From the NCBI GenBank assembly GCA_947044365.1, contig OX345643.1, forward strand, positions 4,668,001 through 4,732,000: a DNA stretch of 64,000 nt. The letters are read 5' to 3'. The notes beneath the pieces were generated by a model that saw nothing but the letters and a program-made list of their open reading frames with translations, did not search any database and had not been told where the DNA came from. Both the position numbers and the translations under genes were made by a program. Shown one piece after another: positions 26,565 to 37,661 of this stretch; the first letter of the stretch is position 1, and every line of letters begins with the position of its first letter. Origin of the DNA: Petrosia ficiformis. Lineage: Eukaryota > Porifera > Demospongiae > Haplosclerida > Petrosiidae.

Positions 26565-29500
26565 AAGGTTATAACATCCTACGAGTGCTATATCAAATTT
26601 ATAATCACCGAGCATGAGGGCCGTAGGCCCAAGGGCAAGGTGATTATAAATCTGATATAGCACGAGTAGGCGTGTTATAATCAATATATTTCACAAACGA
26701 CAAAACCTTTGTTGATGTCTGATGCTTCTCCTACCTTTTTGTCGGCACTTTGGAGAAGGTAAGCGTTGTTTTCTTGTAGTCTGTTTCGACGGCAGGTTTT
26801 ATATCTGACCATAGGGTGCTATATCTGACCACAGGGTGCTATATCTGATATATAAACCTGTGGTTTACTTTGATGTTTCGCCGTATCGGGATATATATAT
26901 ATATATATATATATACATAATAATATATATACACCATTTGGTTGCTTCCTTTACAAAAATAGAGTATGTTCTATGAAACAATGTTTAGTGTTTATACATG
27001 TATAATACTGCATGAAGTGTTTTAATACTTGTGACTTCACATATATAACACTGTGTGTTAATAATATGAATAACCAGGTTCATATGTATTGGAATAAAGA
27101 GAGAGACAAGCTGGGATTTTTTCTGGATTTGTGTAGCTTGAAGGCCTGTCTTTGTTATCCTTTCTGCATTCATGCCATAAGTAACTTTACTAAATTACTT
27201 GTATCTGGTCATCAACATGATTTCTTTAGCAGCAGAGATAAATGTACAATACTTCAAGATACCCAAGTAACAACCAGCTTACATTCATATGAATTTATAC
27301 TCTAACTTTAACTATGATAGAATGGTACATTTTTCTTTTCATAGAATCCTGCCTATCCACCACCTACTCAACCACCTCAACAGGGAGGTTATCCACCTCA
27401 ACAGGGAGGTTATCCTCCACCTCAACAGGAAGGTTATCCTCCACCTCAACAGGGAGGTTATCCTCCTGAATATCCTCCTCAACCTCAAGGATACCCTCCT
27501 CAACCTCAAGGCTACCCTCCTCCTCAGCAAGGTTACCCTCCACAACCTCAAGGTTACCCTCCACCTCAGGGGTACTATCCTGATCCACAAAAAGGTTATT
27601 GTGTAATAAACTTATGCTTTGATGTTTGGTAATTAGTGAATGCCATAGTAACTTTAATGATGACTTGAGATCAGGCCAGCCAACAGGACTTGTGGGGTCT
27701 GGGGCAAACTTTCAAAATGGGGCCCCATTCAATTTATTTTGCAAACTGGTTTTAATAACTGCAAAAATTTGGCTTAGTTGGGGCCCCCTTATAGTGTGGG
27801 GCCCAGGGCAAAATGACAATTGGACTACCATAAATACTACATTCATTGCTTAATTGTCTTATCGGGCTTGTCATGCTAGAGTAATAAAGCAAGCCCTGTT
27901 TTTGGTTCTTAACTTCTATAAGCAAGCCCTGTTTTTGGTTCTTAGTTAGTTAGCTAATTAGTTAGTTAATTTCTTATCATTGATGTTTGAATAAACTACT
28001 AGTAAAGTCATCACAGTATTTCCATTATTAAACTGTTAATCTTATCTTATAGATGTACCACCACCTTATCAACCACAACCTCTACCAGTACAACAAAAAA
28101 CAGTAAGTACTAAAGATCACCTCAGAATAAGTGTTCTAGTTTTTAATGTCCAAAATTAGTTTTGTGACTGACTCTATGAAAACCTTCAAATACTTGCTAT
28201 TTGGCTATTTTATACAGCAACCCAATGAAGTTTGGTATCTACGGTGACCAATAGTTTGTCTCCCTAGATACAAAATGTAGTTAATATCTAATATAGAATA
28301 GCTAAATAGTTATTAGTATTCATTCACAGAGCCTGTCACAATTATTAATACATTTACATGTATGTCAATAAAAAGTCACCATACGATAACAGTAATTACC
28401 TTATTTGTACTAAGTACTGTCTCATTACCGTGGTGGTGTTGAACTGACTAGCTCGGCAATTACTGTCAAAGCTACTGTTAAACTGTAGTGTGAAATGAAA
28501 TTCGAATATTTGCTGTACTGTGTGATGAATCTTTAATAATATACTGTACATTTATCATTTGTTGAGATCTCATGTTATTGTTTCGTCCATTCTTCAATTG
28601 AATGTTTATAATTTAGAGTGGGAAATTTTCACAGTGAAAAAAAGTCTAAAAAAAATTTCATGGATTTTAATTAGTTCTAAAATAAATATTAAAATATGAA
28701 GGTGATTTAGTTTTATAATGGAAGCAGCAATGTAATTTGAGTTCCCCATCTGTGATGTTGAAATTCGAAATATTTTGGCTCAAGCTGTAGCTAAAGAAAG
28801 CCCTTGCTTGGACCTAAATGCACTAACTTTCTCATTATTATGTACATGTTTAGATTAGTGATGCATTGATAATCAGATCAGTAATTAGTATCGGTCATTA
28901 TTGGCCATTATTTTTAGTATTGGTAGCAGTTATTTCTGAAAACATGCACTAATAATTTTATTTTTTTGTGATTATGCTTTTATGATACTCATAATTATTG
29001 AGAAAATCTGATTTTCATTGAAAGTACATGTATCAGAAACCAGAAGGTATAGATATAATATCATATTGGCATCGATTATCGGTACATATTTATTGGAATA
29101 TTGGTAAAATCTCTTATCAGAGCATCACTAATTTAGATCTTTTTAGTTGTACAGTATACACAACTATAATATTTTCATTGTTCATTTCACAGACTGGTGT
29201 TGTTGTAGTAACACAGCAACCTGCATTCTATGTTCCTGTGATACACCCAGCAGGAGATCATTACAGGATATTGTCAATAATTAACTGCATCTTTTGTTGT
29301 TTCTTTGGAAGTCCACTTACACTGTTCTGTACTATACCTGCTATAATATTTTCATTTCAGGTAAGATGTCATACATATATAGGTACAAGTAGTCATGTAC
29401 AAATGACAAAATTTCATATAGTGGGGAGTGGGGTGAAAGGGGGGATATTGTTGAGTTCCCTCCCCTAAATTTCAGGCCAAATTTATATGCAACAGTATCT

Positions 29501-29994
29501 CAGCTACAAGCCTTCTGGGGCCCCCAAAAGCCAACAAAGCAACCCTAGAGAGACTAAATGATCGATTTTTTCCCCTCCCTAGCAATGAAACCCTGAATAG
29601 TATACAATGTATGCTATATTTAAATGTCTGGAATGATTGGTTAATAAAGTATAAATAGTGGAATGTATTTGTATGTATCATTATATTACTAATGAAGGAC
29701 TACTGAAACATTTGGTTTATTCAAAAACAATTATTGATTGGTGAAGACATTATAACAAATAAAGCACTCCAGCTGAAGTTGTCCAACCTTAATGTAGAGC
29801 ATAATATGACATTTTCTTATATAAAATTTCTCTTATATGTCCATGTTTGTACATTATAGGCTATAGATGCTGAACAGAGAGGAGATAACATCAGTGCTGC
29901 ATCATATGATCGTACAACAATTACACTGAATATTGTTGCCTTCGTGTTTGGTTTTGTGATATTTATATTGTGGGTCATTGGTTCTGCTGTTTGA
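22379..29994 (+). CDS. CD225/dispanin (IFITM-like) membrane protein, gene 3
   Basis: Exons 22379-22385, 22452-22495, 27345-27594, 28053-28102, 29193-29360, 29860-29994 (TGA stop) give 217 residues. Exons 1 and 2 have the same sizes (7 and 44 nt) and phases as genes 1 and 2 but a diverged sequence, starting MEGAGQGYPPNDP. Exon 3 is a tandem array of PQQGGYPP-like units, comparable to the Pro/Gln/Tyr tails of many vesicle-associated proteins. Exon 4 carries VPPPYQPQ (PPPY motif). The CD225 part has GDHYRILSIINCIFCC, then AIDAEQRGDNISAASYDR and a closing hydrophobic segment. The donor after exon 3 (gttatt) is weak but gives the phase seen in the paralogues. Intron 2 is about 4.8 kb and carries several inserted elements. 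Confidence 0.85.
22601..22858. mobile_element. Element with tgcaggggagg / cctcccctgca ends
   Basis: Short inverted ends flank a G-rich then T-rich interior. An ORF here has no recognised features. Confidence 0.45.
22955..23268 (+). mobile_element. Diverged MITE of the same family, intron 2 of gene 3
   Basis: Shares the gatatataga leader, the central catggctgacttt segment and a right end gagaaagcaatcatc. The terminal repeats are degraded. Confidence 0.55.
23468..23852. mobile_element. 385-bp element with gcagggctgtatttagg / cctaaatacagcactgc ends
   Basis: Clear inverted ends and flanking ctaag on both sides, a possible target duplication. G- and C-rich subterminal runs (ggggggggg / ccccccc). 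Confidence 0.65.
23880..25800. other. Gene 3 intron 2, central part
   Basis: 23890-24440 has many aagtacttgt / agcacttaag motifs in both orientations, forming a decayed foldback. The rest is AT-rich with no recognisable gene. Confidence 0.4.
25845..26085. repeat. ~54-bp tandem repeat
   Basis: About four to five units of ttcattatgtgatacataag followed by tattgtactcttatcatgcac and ctattactaa. The repetitive ORFs in it are artefacts. Confidence 0.9.
26570..26682. mobile_element. Hairpin MITE (acgagtgctatatc arms)
   Basis: Arms of about 40 bp, read as cctacgagtgctatatca and tgatatagcacgagtagg, flank the loop gagggccgtaggccc. Non-coding; a related-looking hairpin is at 56.46-56.58 kb. Confidence 0.75.
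28856..29130. mobile_element. hAT-like MITE (TAGTGATGCATTGAT / AGAGCATCACTA)
   Basis: Inverted ends in intron 4 of gene 3, just before the CD225 exon. An open frame running into that exon is intronic. Confidence 0.55.
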
Positions 29995-30090
29995 AATTGC
30001 TGTGATGAACAAACTGATTATAACTAATAGGACTTCATTCCAAAGTTGAATTTTGTTTTTAATTTTTTTCTAATATAAAAAAATAAGGAT

Positions 30091-30130
30091 CACGTGGTTT
30101 GACGCATGCGCAGTGGTGTATCATGTGACA
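30091..30130 (+). promoter_or_regulatory. Candidate perilipin promoter motifs
   Basis: 60-100 bp upstream of the perilipin ATG lie an E-box CACGTG (30091-30096), an NRF-1-like GCATGCGCAG (30104-30113) and TCATGTGAC (30121-30129). These are typical promoter-proximal motifs; binding is inferred from sequence only. Confidence 0.4.
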
Positions 30131-30192
30131 GACAGTTATAGTTCAGCAGTTCTTACGGATAAACAAGAGAATAAGAGCGTGTATATTACAAT

Positions 30193-33100
30193 ATGAGTGC
30201 TGAAGTTGATTCTAATCAAGGATCTGACCAGATGTCTACTTACCAATGGTTCGTCACTAATCCTTTGGCCAGTTCTTGTGGAAATGCTGTGTCTTCTTTC
30301 TACTGTGCATCAAGAGATTACAATCGACTAACACAATACACAATAGGAAGTGTGGAGTCTGTAGTGACCTATACAGCTGGAACTGCAAAACCTGTTGTCA
30401 ATAAAGTGGTTGAGAAGCTTGATTCTCCAAGTAAATTATAAGTTTATTTACAGGGGAGTGGCTGAAGGGAGACCCAGAACCATTACCCTGCTGTTCGCTT
30501 CACGTTAGGTGTTTTCACCATTTCCCATTCCCAAAAATCTAAGAATCAATTTCGAAATACTGTCTCTAGAAATATTTTGTGGCCGAGGGGAAAGGGGGGA
30601 GTAGCCTCATACCTAGACTGTTTAAGATGGCAGGAAAAAAAGCCTGGATTCAACTAATTAACATGCATAATAACACGTGGTCACTAAGGGTATGTTAGTT
30701 TGTAGTACACAGTAACAGGGCCAAGATCTGGTCTTGCAGATCAAGGTGCTGTACAGAACAAAGATCACTGAATTAAAACTAGCCATTGTACTTAGCTAAG
30801 TGAAAATGAAAGATTACAAATAGCATTATGGTTGCCTCAGAAATTAAAAAGTTAATTAGCCCATGTACAAACAGTTGAATTTTACTTTGCCATCTTAAAT
30901 AGCTCGGGAGGGGGGGAATTGCTGTTGAATGGCCTGTACGTACATAGTCAACCACTGTGTGACACAATCTTGCTATAGCTGAATGTCTGCAGTCAACAAC
31001 AATTGTTATACATGTACATGTATATGCTTGTACATTCCAAGAAGAGGTGTGGCTACACCAAGCTAATTTAGCTTATTCTTTCGGTTGGAAATACATCAGT
31101 GTGAGGATAATGGTAGTATCATTAGATAGTTTTGTTAACTGGTGTATACTGTATGCTAGAATACACTTGAGTAGTTCTACATGTATCTCGTGTTTACCGA
31201 CATCTATTATTGTATTGAAAGTGTCACACTTCTGTTAGACTGTCAAGTCTGAATTTTATTTGACTGCTATCTTGTACTGGAATAACATCAGTATGTATTG
31301 TAGATCATACGATTTGGTTGTATTGTATTATACTGTAGTTTACACTTTATTCATTTCATAGTTACTGCTGTTGATGGTATAATTGCGGGACAACTTGTGA
31401 AACTAGAGGAGAAATTCCCTGTCATTGGAGAACAGCCGGGTGAAGTATGTCATCATGTATGTGTTTTGTTAGTGACATAAGAAATACATAGAAATGTCCT
31501 ATTGTCTTAAAGGTCACCTTCTACTGTACATTACAGTATGTACTGTACATGTATAATATATTCACATTACTAACTTCCTACAGTGTATCATGTGTTTATC
31601 TTTGGACTACATACAGTGTACATGTCTATTTACATGTACCTATGTAAACCATGGGAGTCATATGATTACCTATCTTATACATGTATGACTTTACATGTAA
31701 TCTGGCTACTCAATAGAATAAAGCATGCATGTTACTTATCATGGGAGTCATGATTACTTATCTAACTGCTAAGTCATAAAACATTTCATGTAATCTCGCT
31801 ATCTAATATTGTATCTATATAAAGCATGTATTTATCATGGGAGTCATGATTATCTAGACATTACATGGTATCTGGCTATATACCTAATAGTATATCTGTA
31901 TAAAGCACGTGTTTATCATGGAAGTCATAATTACTTATATACCTATAATAGGACATACTCATAAGATATTACATGTACATGTAGTTTGGCTACCTGCTAT
32001 GTATGTGTACCTGTGTAAACATGATTCATTCATGGAACTATGTACATGTATCTTGTGACGTCTGATGAGAAATTATTTACTTGGATAATTTGCTTACCTT
32101 TATAAAGTTTTGCTATTCATCCATTTTGTGTATCCAAGATTATAGCTGTTGTTGTTAGCCTTGGTCAAATATCCATAGTTTAATCAAAATTACTATTAAC
32201 TAGCAGATTATCTCATTGGTCACAGTTATGAATAGGCCTGAGCACATTATGCCGGCATAATTTTGGGAATAATACATGTAGGCTTTGAGAATGATGCTGG
32301 CATAATAGGCAAACATAATTAAATTTAAAATTCATTAATTAATGATAATTGTTAATTGAGGTTAGTAATAAATACCCAAAAAAAGCGTGGAATGAAATTC
32401 TGTCTGTCCATGAATTGACAATTATACTGTTGATAAAATAGTATATTACAAATGCATGCGTTGGGGTTCATATTGGCTTTAGAATTGTTAGCAATCAGTT
32501 AATCTATGGTGAGAAATATAAGGTATCATAGGGAAATGTATAGGAATAATAGGAAAAGTTTAGTGGGAATTACTCAAAAGAATAATGGGTGAAAAGTTGA
32601 GCACGAAAAGCTCAGGCATACATGTATCTATGTGTTAACGTGTGATTACTTATCTAACCCTCAATTCTATCAATGCATCATGTGACTATGTGTCAGGTGA
32701 TAAAGTATTTCTCATTTCTAGATTGCTACAAAAAGTAAGGATGCAGTGTTTTCTAAACTTCAAGTTGGACAAGAAACATTGGGCAAGACTCGTGCTGGCT
32801 CTCTTGTAGGTTATGGAGTTGATCTCGCACTTTCTCTGACTGAAGGGGTAGTAGAGAAAGTTCTTCCTTCAGATGAAAGTGAAGAAGAAGAGGAGGAGGA
32901 AGAGGAGTACAGTAAAGGTCAGTGTGTCTGCGGTTGTCATTTTATTATAATGATAACTTGTTCTTCCCAATTGAACCTGTTGATGAATTTTAAAACTTTT
33001 ATATAGTTTGTATGTTTCCTGATTACAGTAGACATGTTATTTAGTTATAGTTCATTAACTAAAACATCTAAAAACTCACAATGCCTTACTAAAAATGGTT

Positions 33101-36100
33101 TTAGCTATACATACATGTACATGTACACATACACATGTAGTTAAGTAAATCAGCACCAGTCTTGATCCTATGCTGCCTAATTAAACTATATAGTTATCAT
33201 TCTTACTACCTTCCTGCAATTAACAATTTTGGAATCTTTGTCCTTCTTTGAAGGTCTTCTCTTCAGGAGTAAAACCCTGAGCTATTTGAAATGTTATAGA
33301 GCTGCTTGCTGCTAATAGGAAACCAATTTATTTTAAAAGTTTTTATAACTTTTTATTTTTATTAGTGTCTCAGACTAAGGAATCTCCTGTAGCCACACCC
33401 ACAAGTAAATCTCGCTCATGGTTTGGTCTTCGTAGGAGAAATGTTAAAACCAAAGAAGAGGAGGAAGTGGAAGAGAAACCTCCTGTCAGTAAGGAAGGTA
33501 TGTTTGTGTAACATGGATTTGATGTTAAAATACATGTGCAGTAATATATATGTGTAATTTATGTATACATGTATGTACATGTACATTTACTGGTGATGGG
33601 GCAAATAGGGAATTCTGACCTTAGAATATAAAGAAAACAATGTTTGTCAGTACATTCATCTCATATCTAGTACATGTGTACATGTACATGTCATAATTAT
33701 GTGATTTATGCCTCTGTACTGTAAACTGAAGTACATGTACATGTACTGTTTACAGTGCAGTGCAGAAGCATAATGACAATACATGTATGTACTTATATAC
33801 ATGTAGTAACTGCAGTTTAAAGTACATACATGCCTGCTAATGTACTTGATTCATGTATTAACTACATATACATGTACATGTACATTCAATACATTGTTAC
33901 TAAACTGTGTTAAAACATTATATACCGTAAATTGGGAATATTTCGTCTCTAAAATATTTCGAATTTTTATTTTTCGTATGTATAAATGTTCGTACGTGTG
34001 TATGTTATTATTTACGAATACCGTTTATTTCCATATACCCATTAATTTTCGAATTTTTAAATTTCGTACGCATACTGTTATACAAAACTTTTTATAGTAC
34101 GAAATTTTCCCGAATTACGGTATGTGATTTACATGTACTTATATGTATTTATGTAGTGAAATCTTCAGTGGAGGCTACTGTTGTTCTATCTCGTACTAAT
34201 CGTGCCTATGAGATTTCTCAAAAGGTCTATTATCGCTCATTGCGTCGTCTACAAACTTTACAAAAGCAATGTTCATCATCTCTTGAAAAACTCCAGATCA
34301 GTATAAACCTTGTGAGTTGAATACACGACTTGGAAAAGTTGATATGTACAGGCATATACATGTACATTTTATATGTACAGTGTTCTGCCCACACTGGTCG
34401 AGAATAACCACTTCTCAGATGAATTAACCACCTCTTAGATAAATTACCACCTCTTAAACAGCACTAAATGCAATGTAGAATCCAACCACCACTCTAAATA
34501 TCCTGGGCAGAACACTGCGTGTACACTGTACATTATACATGTAATGTACATTGTACACAAGCATGTGCCATACATGTCATGTGTTCTTACTTGGTTCTAT
34601 AGCAAGTGCTTCGCCCTTCTACATGAGCTACATGTATATGTTACTAACACTCTTCTTAGCTCACTGATAACTAATGGTGCTCCTAGAACAATAATTACAG
34701 GGCAGTAAATACACATTTAACTACTGGTTATGGGACATTTTCTGATCGTTTTGAGCTTATAACATATATATGTGCTGTAGTGTATTTACATGGCTGATCA
34801 AAATCAGCAATATCCAAGGATCTTATTTCTTGCTTTGCTGGTACACTGTATGTAGACTGTACAATACCAAGTCAGAGTTTTTTCATGTGGAATTTAAGTA
34901 GTCTGTTTACAGCCACACTAATCAACTTTAATTTGACTGCACTTCCTTCCACACCTGCAAGTAATCTTTATTTTGTTTGTGCTTCTAATAGAGAAGCTAG
35001 ACACAAGCAGTATATGTATATGTAGTATATACAAGTATGTCATTCTTTGTATCTATTTAACAGTTTGTTCCTCTCTATCTACATGTATCTGTCTATTTAT
35101 CTATCTATCTATCTATCTACTCAGCTACACTATGCTCAACTTGTAACATCTGGAGTTGGAAAACAGAAAGATAATGTGACTCAAGCACTGAAAGATAGCG
35201 AAACTAAAATCAGGGAGTTTCTTTCTTGTAAAACCCGTTCTGATCCTAATGATGGATTTTCTACTTGGTTATCTGAAGACAAGTCTGACAATGATGATAT
35301 TAAATGGCTTTTGGAATCTGGAAAGAAAAAGGTAGTGTTTGATAAAATCACTAACCCTATAATGGATTATTGGTAGTTGTACATGTACAATGTAATATAG
35401 GTAATTTATCGTCATAGTTACTAAATGATGTACACATGTATATGTACATTGTACTTGTGTATAGGTAGTAATACATGTACATGTACATGTACAATGTAAT
35501 ATAGGTAATTTATCGTCATAGTTACTAAATGATGTACACATGTATATGTACATTGTACTTGTGTATAGGTAGTAATACATGTACATGTACATGTACAATG
35601 TAATATAGGTAATTTATCGTCATAGTTACTAAATGATGTACACATGTATATGTACATTGTACTTGTGTATAGGTAGTAATACATGTACATGTACAATGTA
35701 ATATAGGTAATTTATCGTTATAGTTACTAAATGATGTACACATGTATATGTACATTGTACTTGTGTATAGGTAGTAATACATGTACATGTACAATGTAAT
35801 ATAGGTAATTTATCGTCATAGTTACTAAATGATGTACACATGTATATGTACATTGTACTTGTGTATACAGTGACTGTAGGTAGTAATACATGTACATGTA
35901 CAATGTAATATAGGTAATTTATCGTCATAGTTACTAAATGATGTTTATGTACACTGTACTTGTGTATAGGCAGTAATACATGTACACATACAGTTGACTA
36001 TCACCTTATTAAAGTGTAGCTCCCATCATATTATGTAAAGTCAGGTACTCTACATATATTTGTGAATTTGACTGTTTGGAGGAAGAAAATTTGGATCTAA

Positions 36101-37661
36101 TACTTGTTGGAAAGCTTACATTTGTACATTTGTAATTTAGTAGCATTTAGCAAATTTTAGAAACATACGTGTGTATATAATTATAAATGTACATTGTGTG
36201 AATTTCGTATAATTGTACCTGCTAGTTAGCTACGTGTACATGTACATGTATGTGTGTCATTTGATGTGTTTTGTTTTGTGTAGGATCTATTTCAACAAGC
36301 TTTGGATTACTCTAAAAGTGCTAGTCAAAAGATTTATGAGCTTTTGAAATCGTTCTCTGGTATTACTGGATATCTTCCTACTCGACTCAGAGAGGGAGCT
36401 GAAAATGCTATGAAACAGGTACTAAACACAATGATGTATTATGGCTAGAATGAATAGTGAATTATGCATTACAGTAGTGAAGGTGGCATGTAATTAAAAT
36501 TCATAACCTAGCAACAAGAAAAATTGGTCTAACCAGATGTTTGTTTCATATGCATGTACATTAGCAACCAATGTTGTCATACAGATTAATTGTGTGTTTC
36601 TTCATTTAACCATGATGGATTATATTAGTCTTGTCCCCAGACTGCCATGCCCTAGCTACAAACAAAAGACGGTCTGGAACAGTAGCTTCAAATGTCTTTT
36701 TCACTCAAAAAGGATGTTCACGAATGTTCTTTTTTGAGTGGAAAAGTCGTTTGACGCTTAGACCAAGAATCTAAATCAACTTTTCCAGACCATCTTTCGC
36801 CAGTAGGATGTGGCAGTCTGGGATCATGTCATCATTATATCATAGACATGTTAAGGTTGGGTGTGGCTTTATATTTATATTAGCAAATGGCTACGTCAAG
36901 AAACTATACATTTTGGTACTATAGTAATATGACAAACCTTATATGGTAGATAGGAACTGGGTTTTTATATTATACATGAACTACCAATGACGTCTTTATA
37001 TCCACAGGCTAAGGATGTATATACAACTCTTAAGGATAATAATGTACCAGCTGAACTTCCATCATTCTTACTTTCTCAAATCTCGGAAGTTGTGGAAACA
37101 CAGATAATGTATTGTCGTCACCTGGGTAACCATATCTCCACTGCTTTAAAGGTACCTATGTTATCATTTGTGTTGTAACATTATGTGGGCTAGTGCTAGT
37201 GCATTACAGTACCCAGTATTTAAATACTTGTTTCAATGTCTTTGATAAGGTAGATTTTGATATCCTAGAAGCTCTTGTAGTTATATGTTTCTCTCCAAAT
37301 AGACAGGGCTAAGAATAGATTTGAAAACATGTCTGTCCAACATGATAAATTTGAATTAAAAATTATTTAATGGGTAGTCGTCAGGTACACACATAAATTA
37401 TTTAGCTGTGGTACTTGGTTTCATTTTTCATCGTGTGTGCAAATCCGTTTGAATCTTCCTAGCCATAAAACGTATTATAATTAATTATGAGTACTGTAAC
37501 AAAATCGTGGTTGTTATATTTTTATTCTTCTGTAGAAACGTTTTGGAAAGGATGAACAGTCTTCTGAAACAAGTAGTTTAGGAGATTTTGAAGTTCATGT
37601 TGAAGAGGAGGAAATAAATGAAGATGAAGAGAGTGGAAGTGAAACTGATGAATCCACTTAA
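30193..37661 (+). CDS. PLIN: Perilipin-family lipid-droplet protein
   Basis: Nine exons: 30193-30430, 31362-31444, 32722-32917, 33366-33497, 34157-34311, 35125-35331, 36284-36418, 37008-37151, 37536-37661, giving 471 residues, within the usual perilipin range. Exons 1-2 (residues 1-107) match the PAT region; LVKLEEKFPVIGEQPG corresponds to the vertebrate LEEKLPIL segment. Exon 3 contains GSLVGYGVDLALSLTEG, like the vertebrate SGVDxVLGKSE segment, followed by an acidic Glu run at about residues 157-167. Exon 4 is a charged linker. Exons 5-8 (about 217-430) are helical and match the C-terminal four-helix-bundle region; exon 9 is an acidic tail. Perilipins coat lipid droplets and control lipase access. 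All splice phases agree. The first ATG follows a short promoter-like interval. The family call rests on these segments and on overall order, not on a search. Confidence 0.82.
31445..32721. other. Perilipin intron 2
   Basis: 31640-32050 holds four or five decayed repeats of catgggagtcatgattactt. About 32236-32614 is a candidate MITE bounded by gcctgagc and gctcaggc. No gene seen. Confidence 0.5.
33923..34124. mobile_element. MITE with taccgtaaattggga / tcccgaattacggta ends
   Basis: About 200 bp in perilipin intron 4 with inverted ends and internal tttcgaattttt motifs. Non-coding. Confidence 0.75.
34378..34517 (-). mobile_element. 140-bp MITE, CAGTGTTCTGCCCA ends
   Basis: Ends cagtgttctgcccac and tgggcagaacactg. 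Reverse-oriented relative of 9766-9908, in perilipin intron 5. Confidence 0.8.
35380..35990. repeat. ~104-bp tandem repeat in perilipin intron 6
   Basis: Six units begin with gtaatttatcgtcatag at about 35401, 35505, 35609, 35707, 35805 and 35914 (spacing 98-109). Each contains a (TACATG) run of variable length, which explains the length differences. The ORFs on the minus strand are shadows of the repeat. Confidence 0.95.
36635..36823. mobile_element. MITE with cccagactgcca / tggcagtctggg ends
   Basis: About 190 bp in perilipin intron 7 with an internal inverted pair tttttcactcaaaaa / ttttttgagtggaaaa. It is absent from the corresponding intron of the 3' duplicate, so it inserted after the duplication. 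Confidence 0.75.

Noticed and set aside
27339..27590. Minus-strand ORFs opposite gene 3 exon 3
   Set aside because: Shadows of the repetitive Pro/Gln/Tyr codons on the plus strand.
29028..29468. 146-codon plus-strand ORF taken as a whole
   Set aside because: Only 29193-29360 is exon; the rest is intron read-through containing a MITE end.
35269..35928. Overlapping minus-strand ORFs of 89-109 codons
   Set aside because: They are one repeated peptide created by the 104-bp tandem repeat and TACATG runs inside a perilipin intron.
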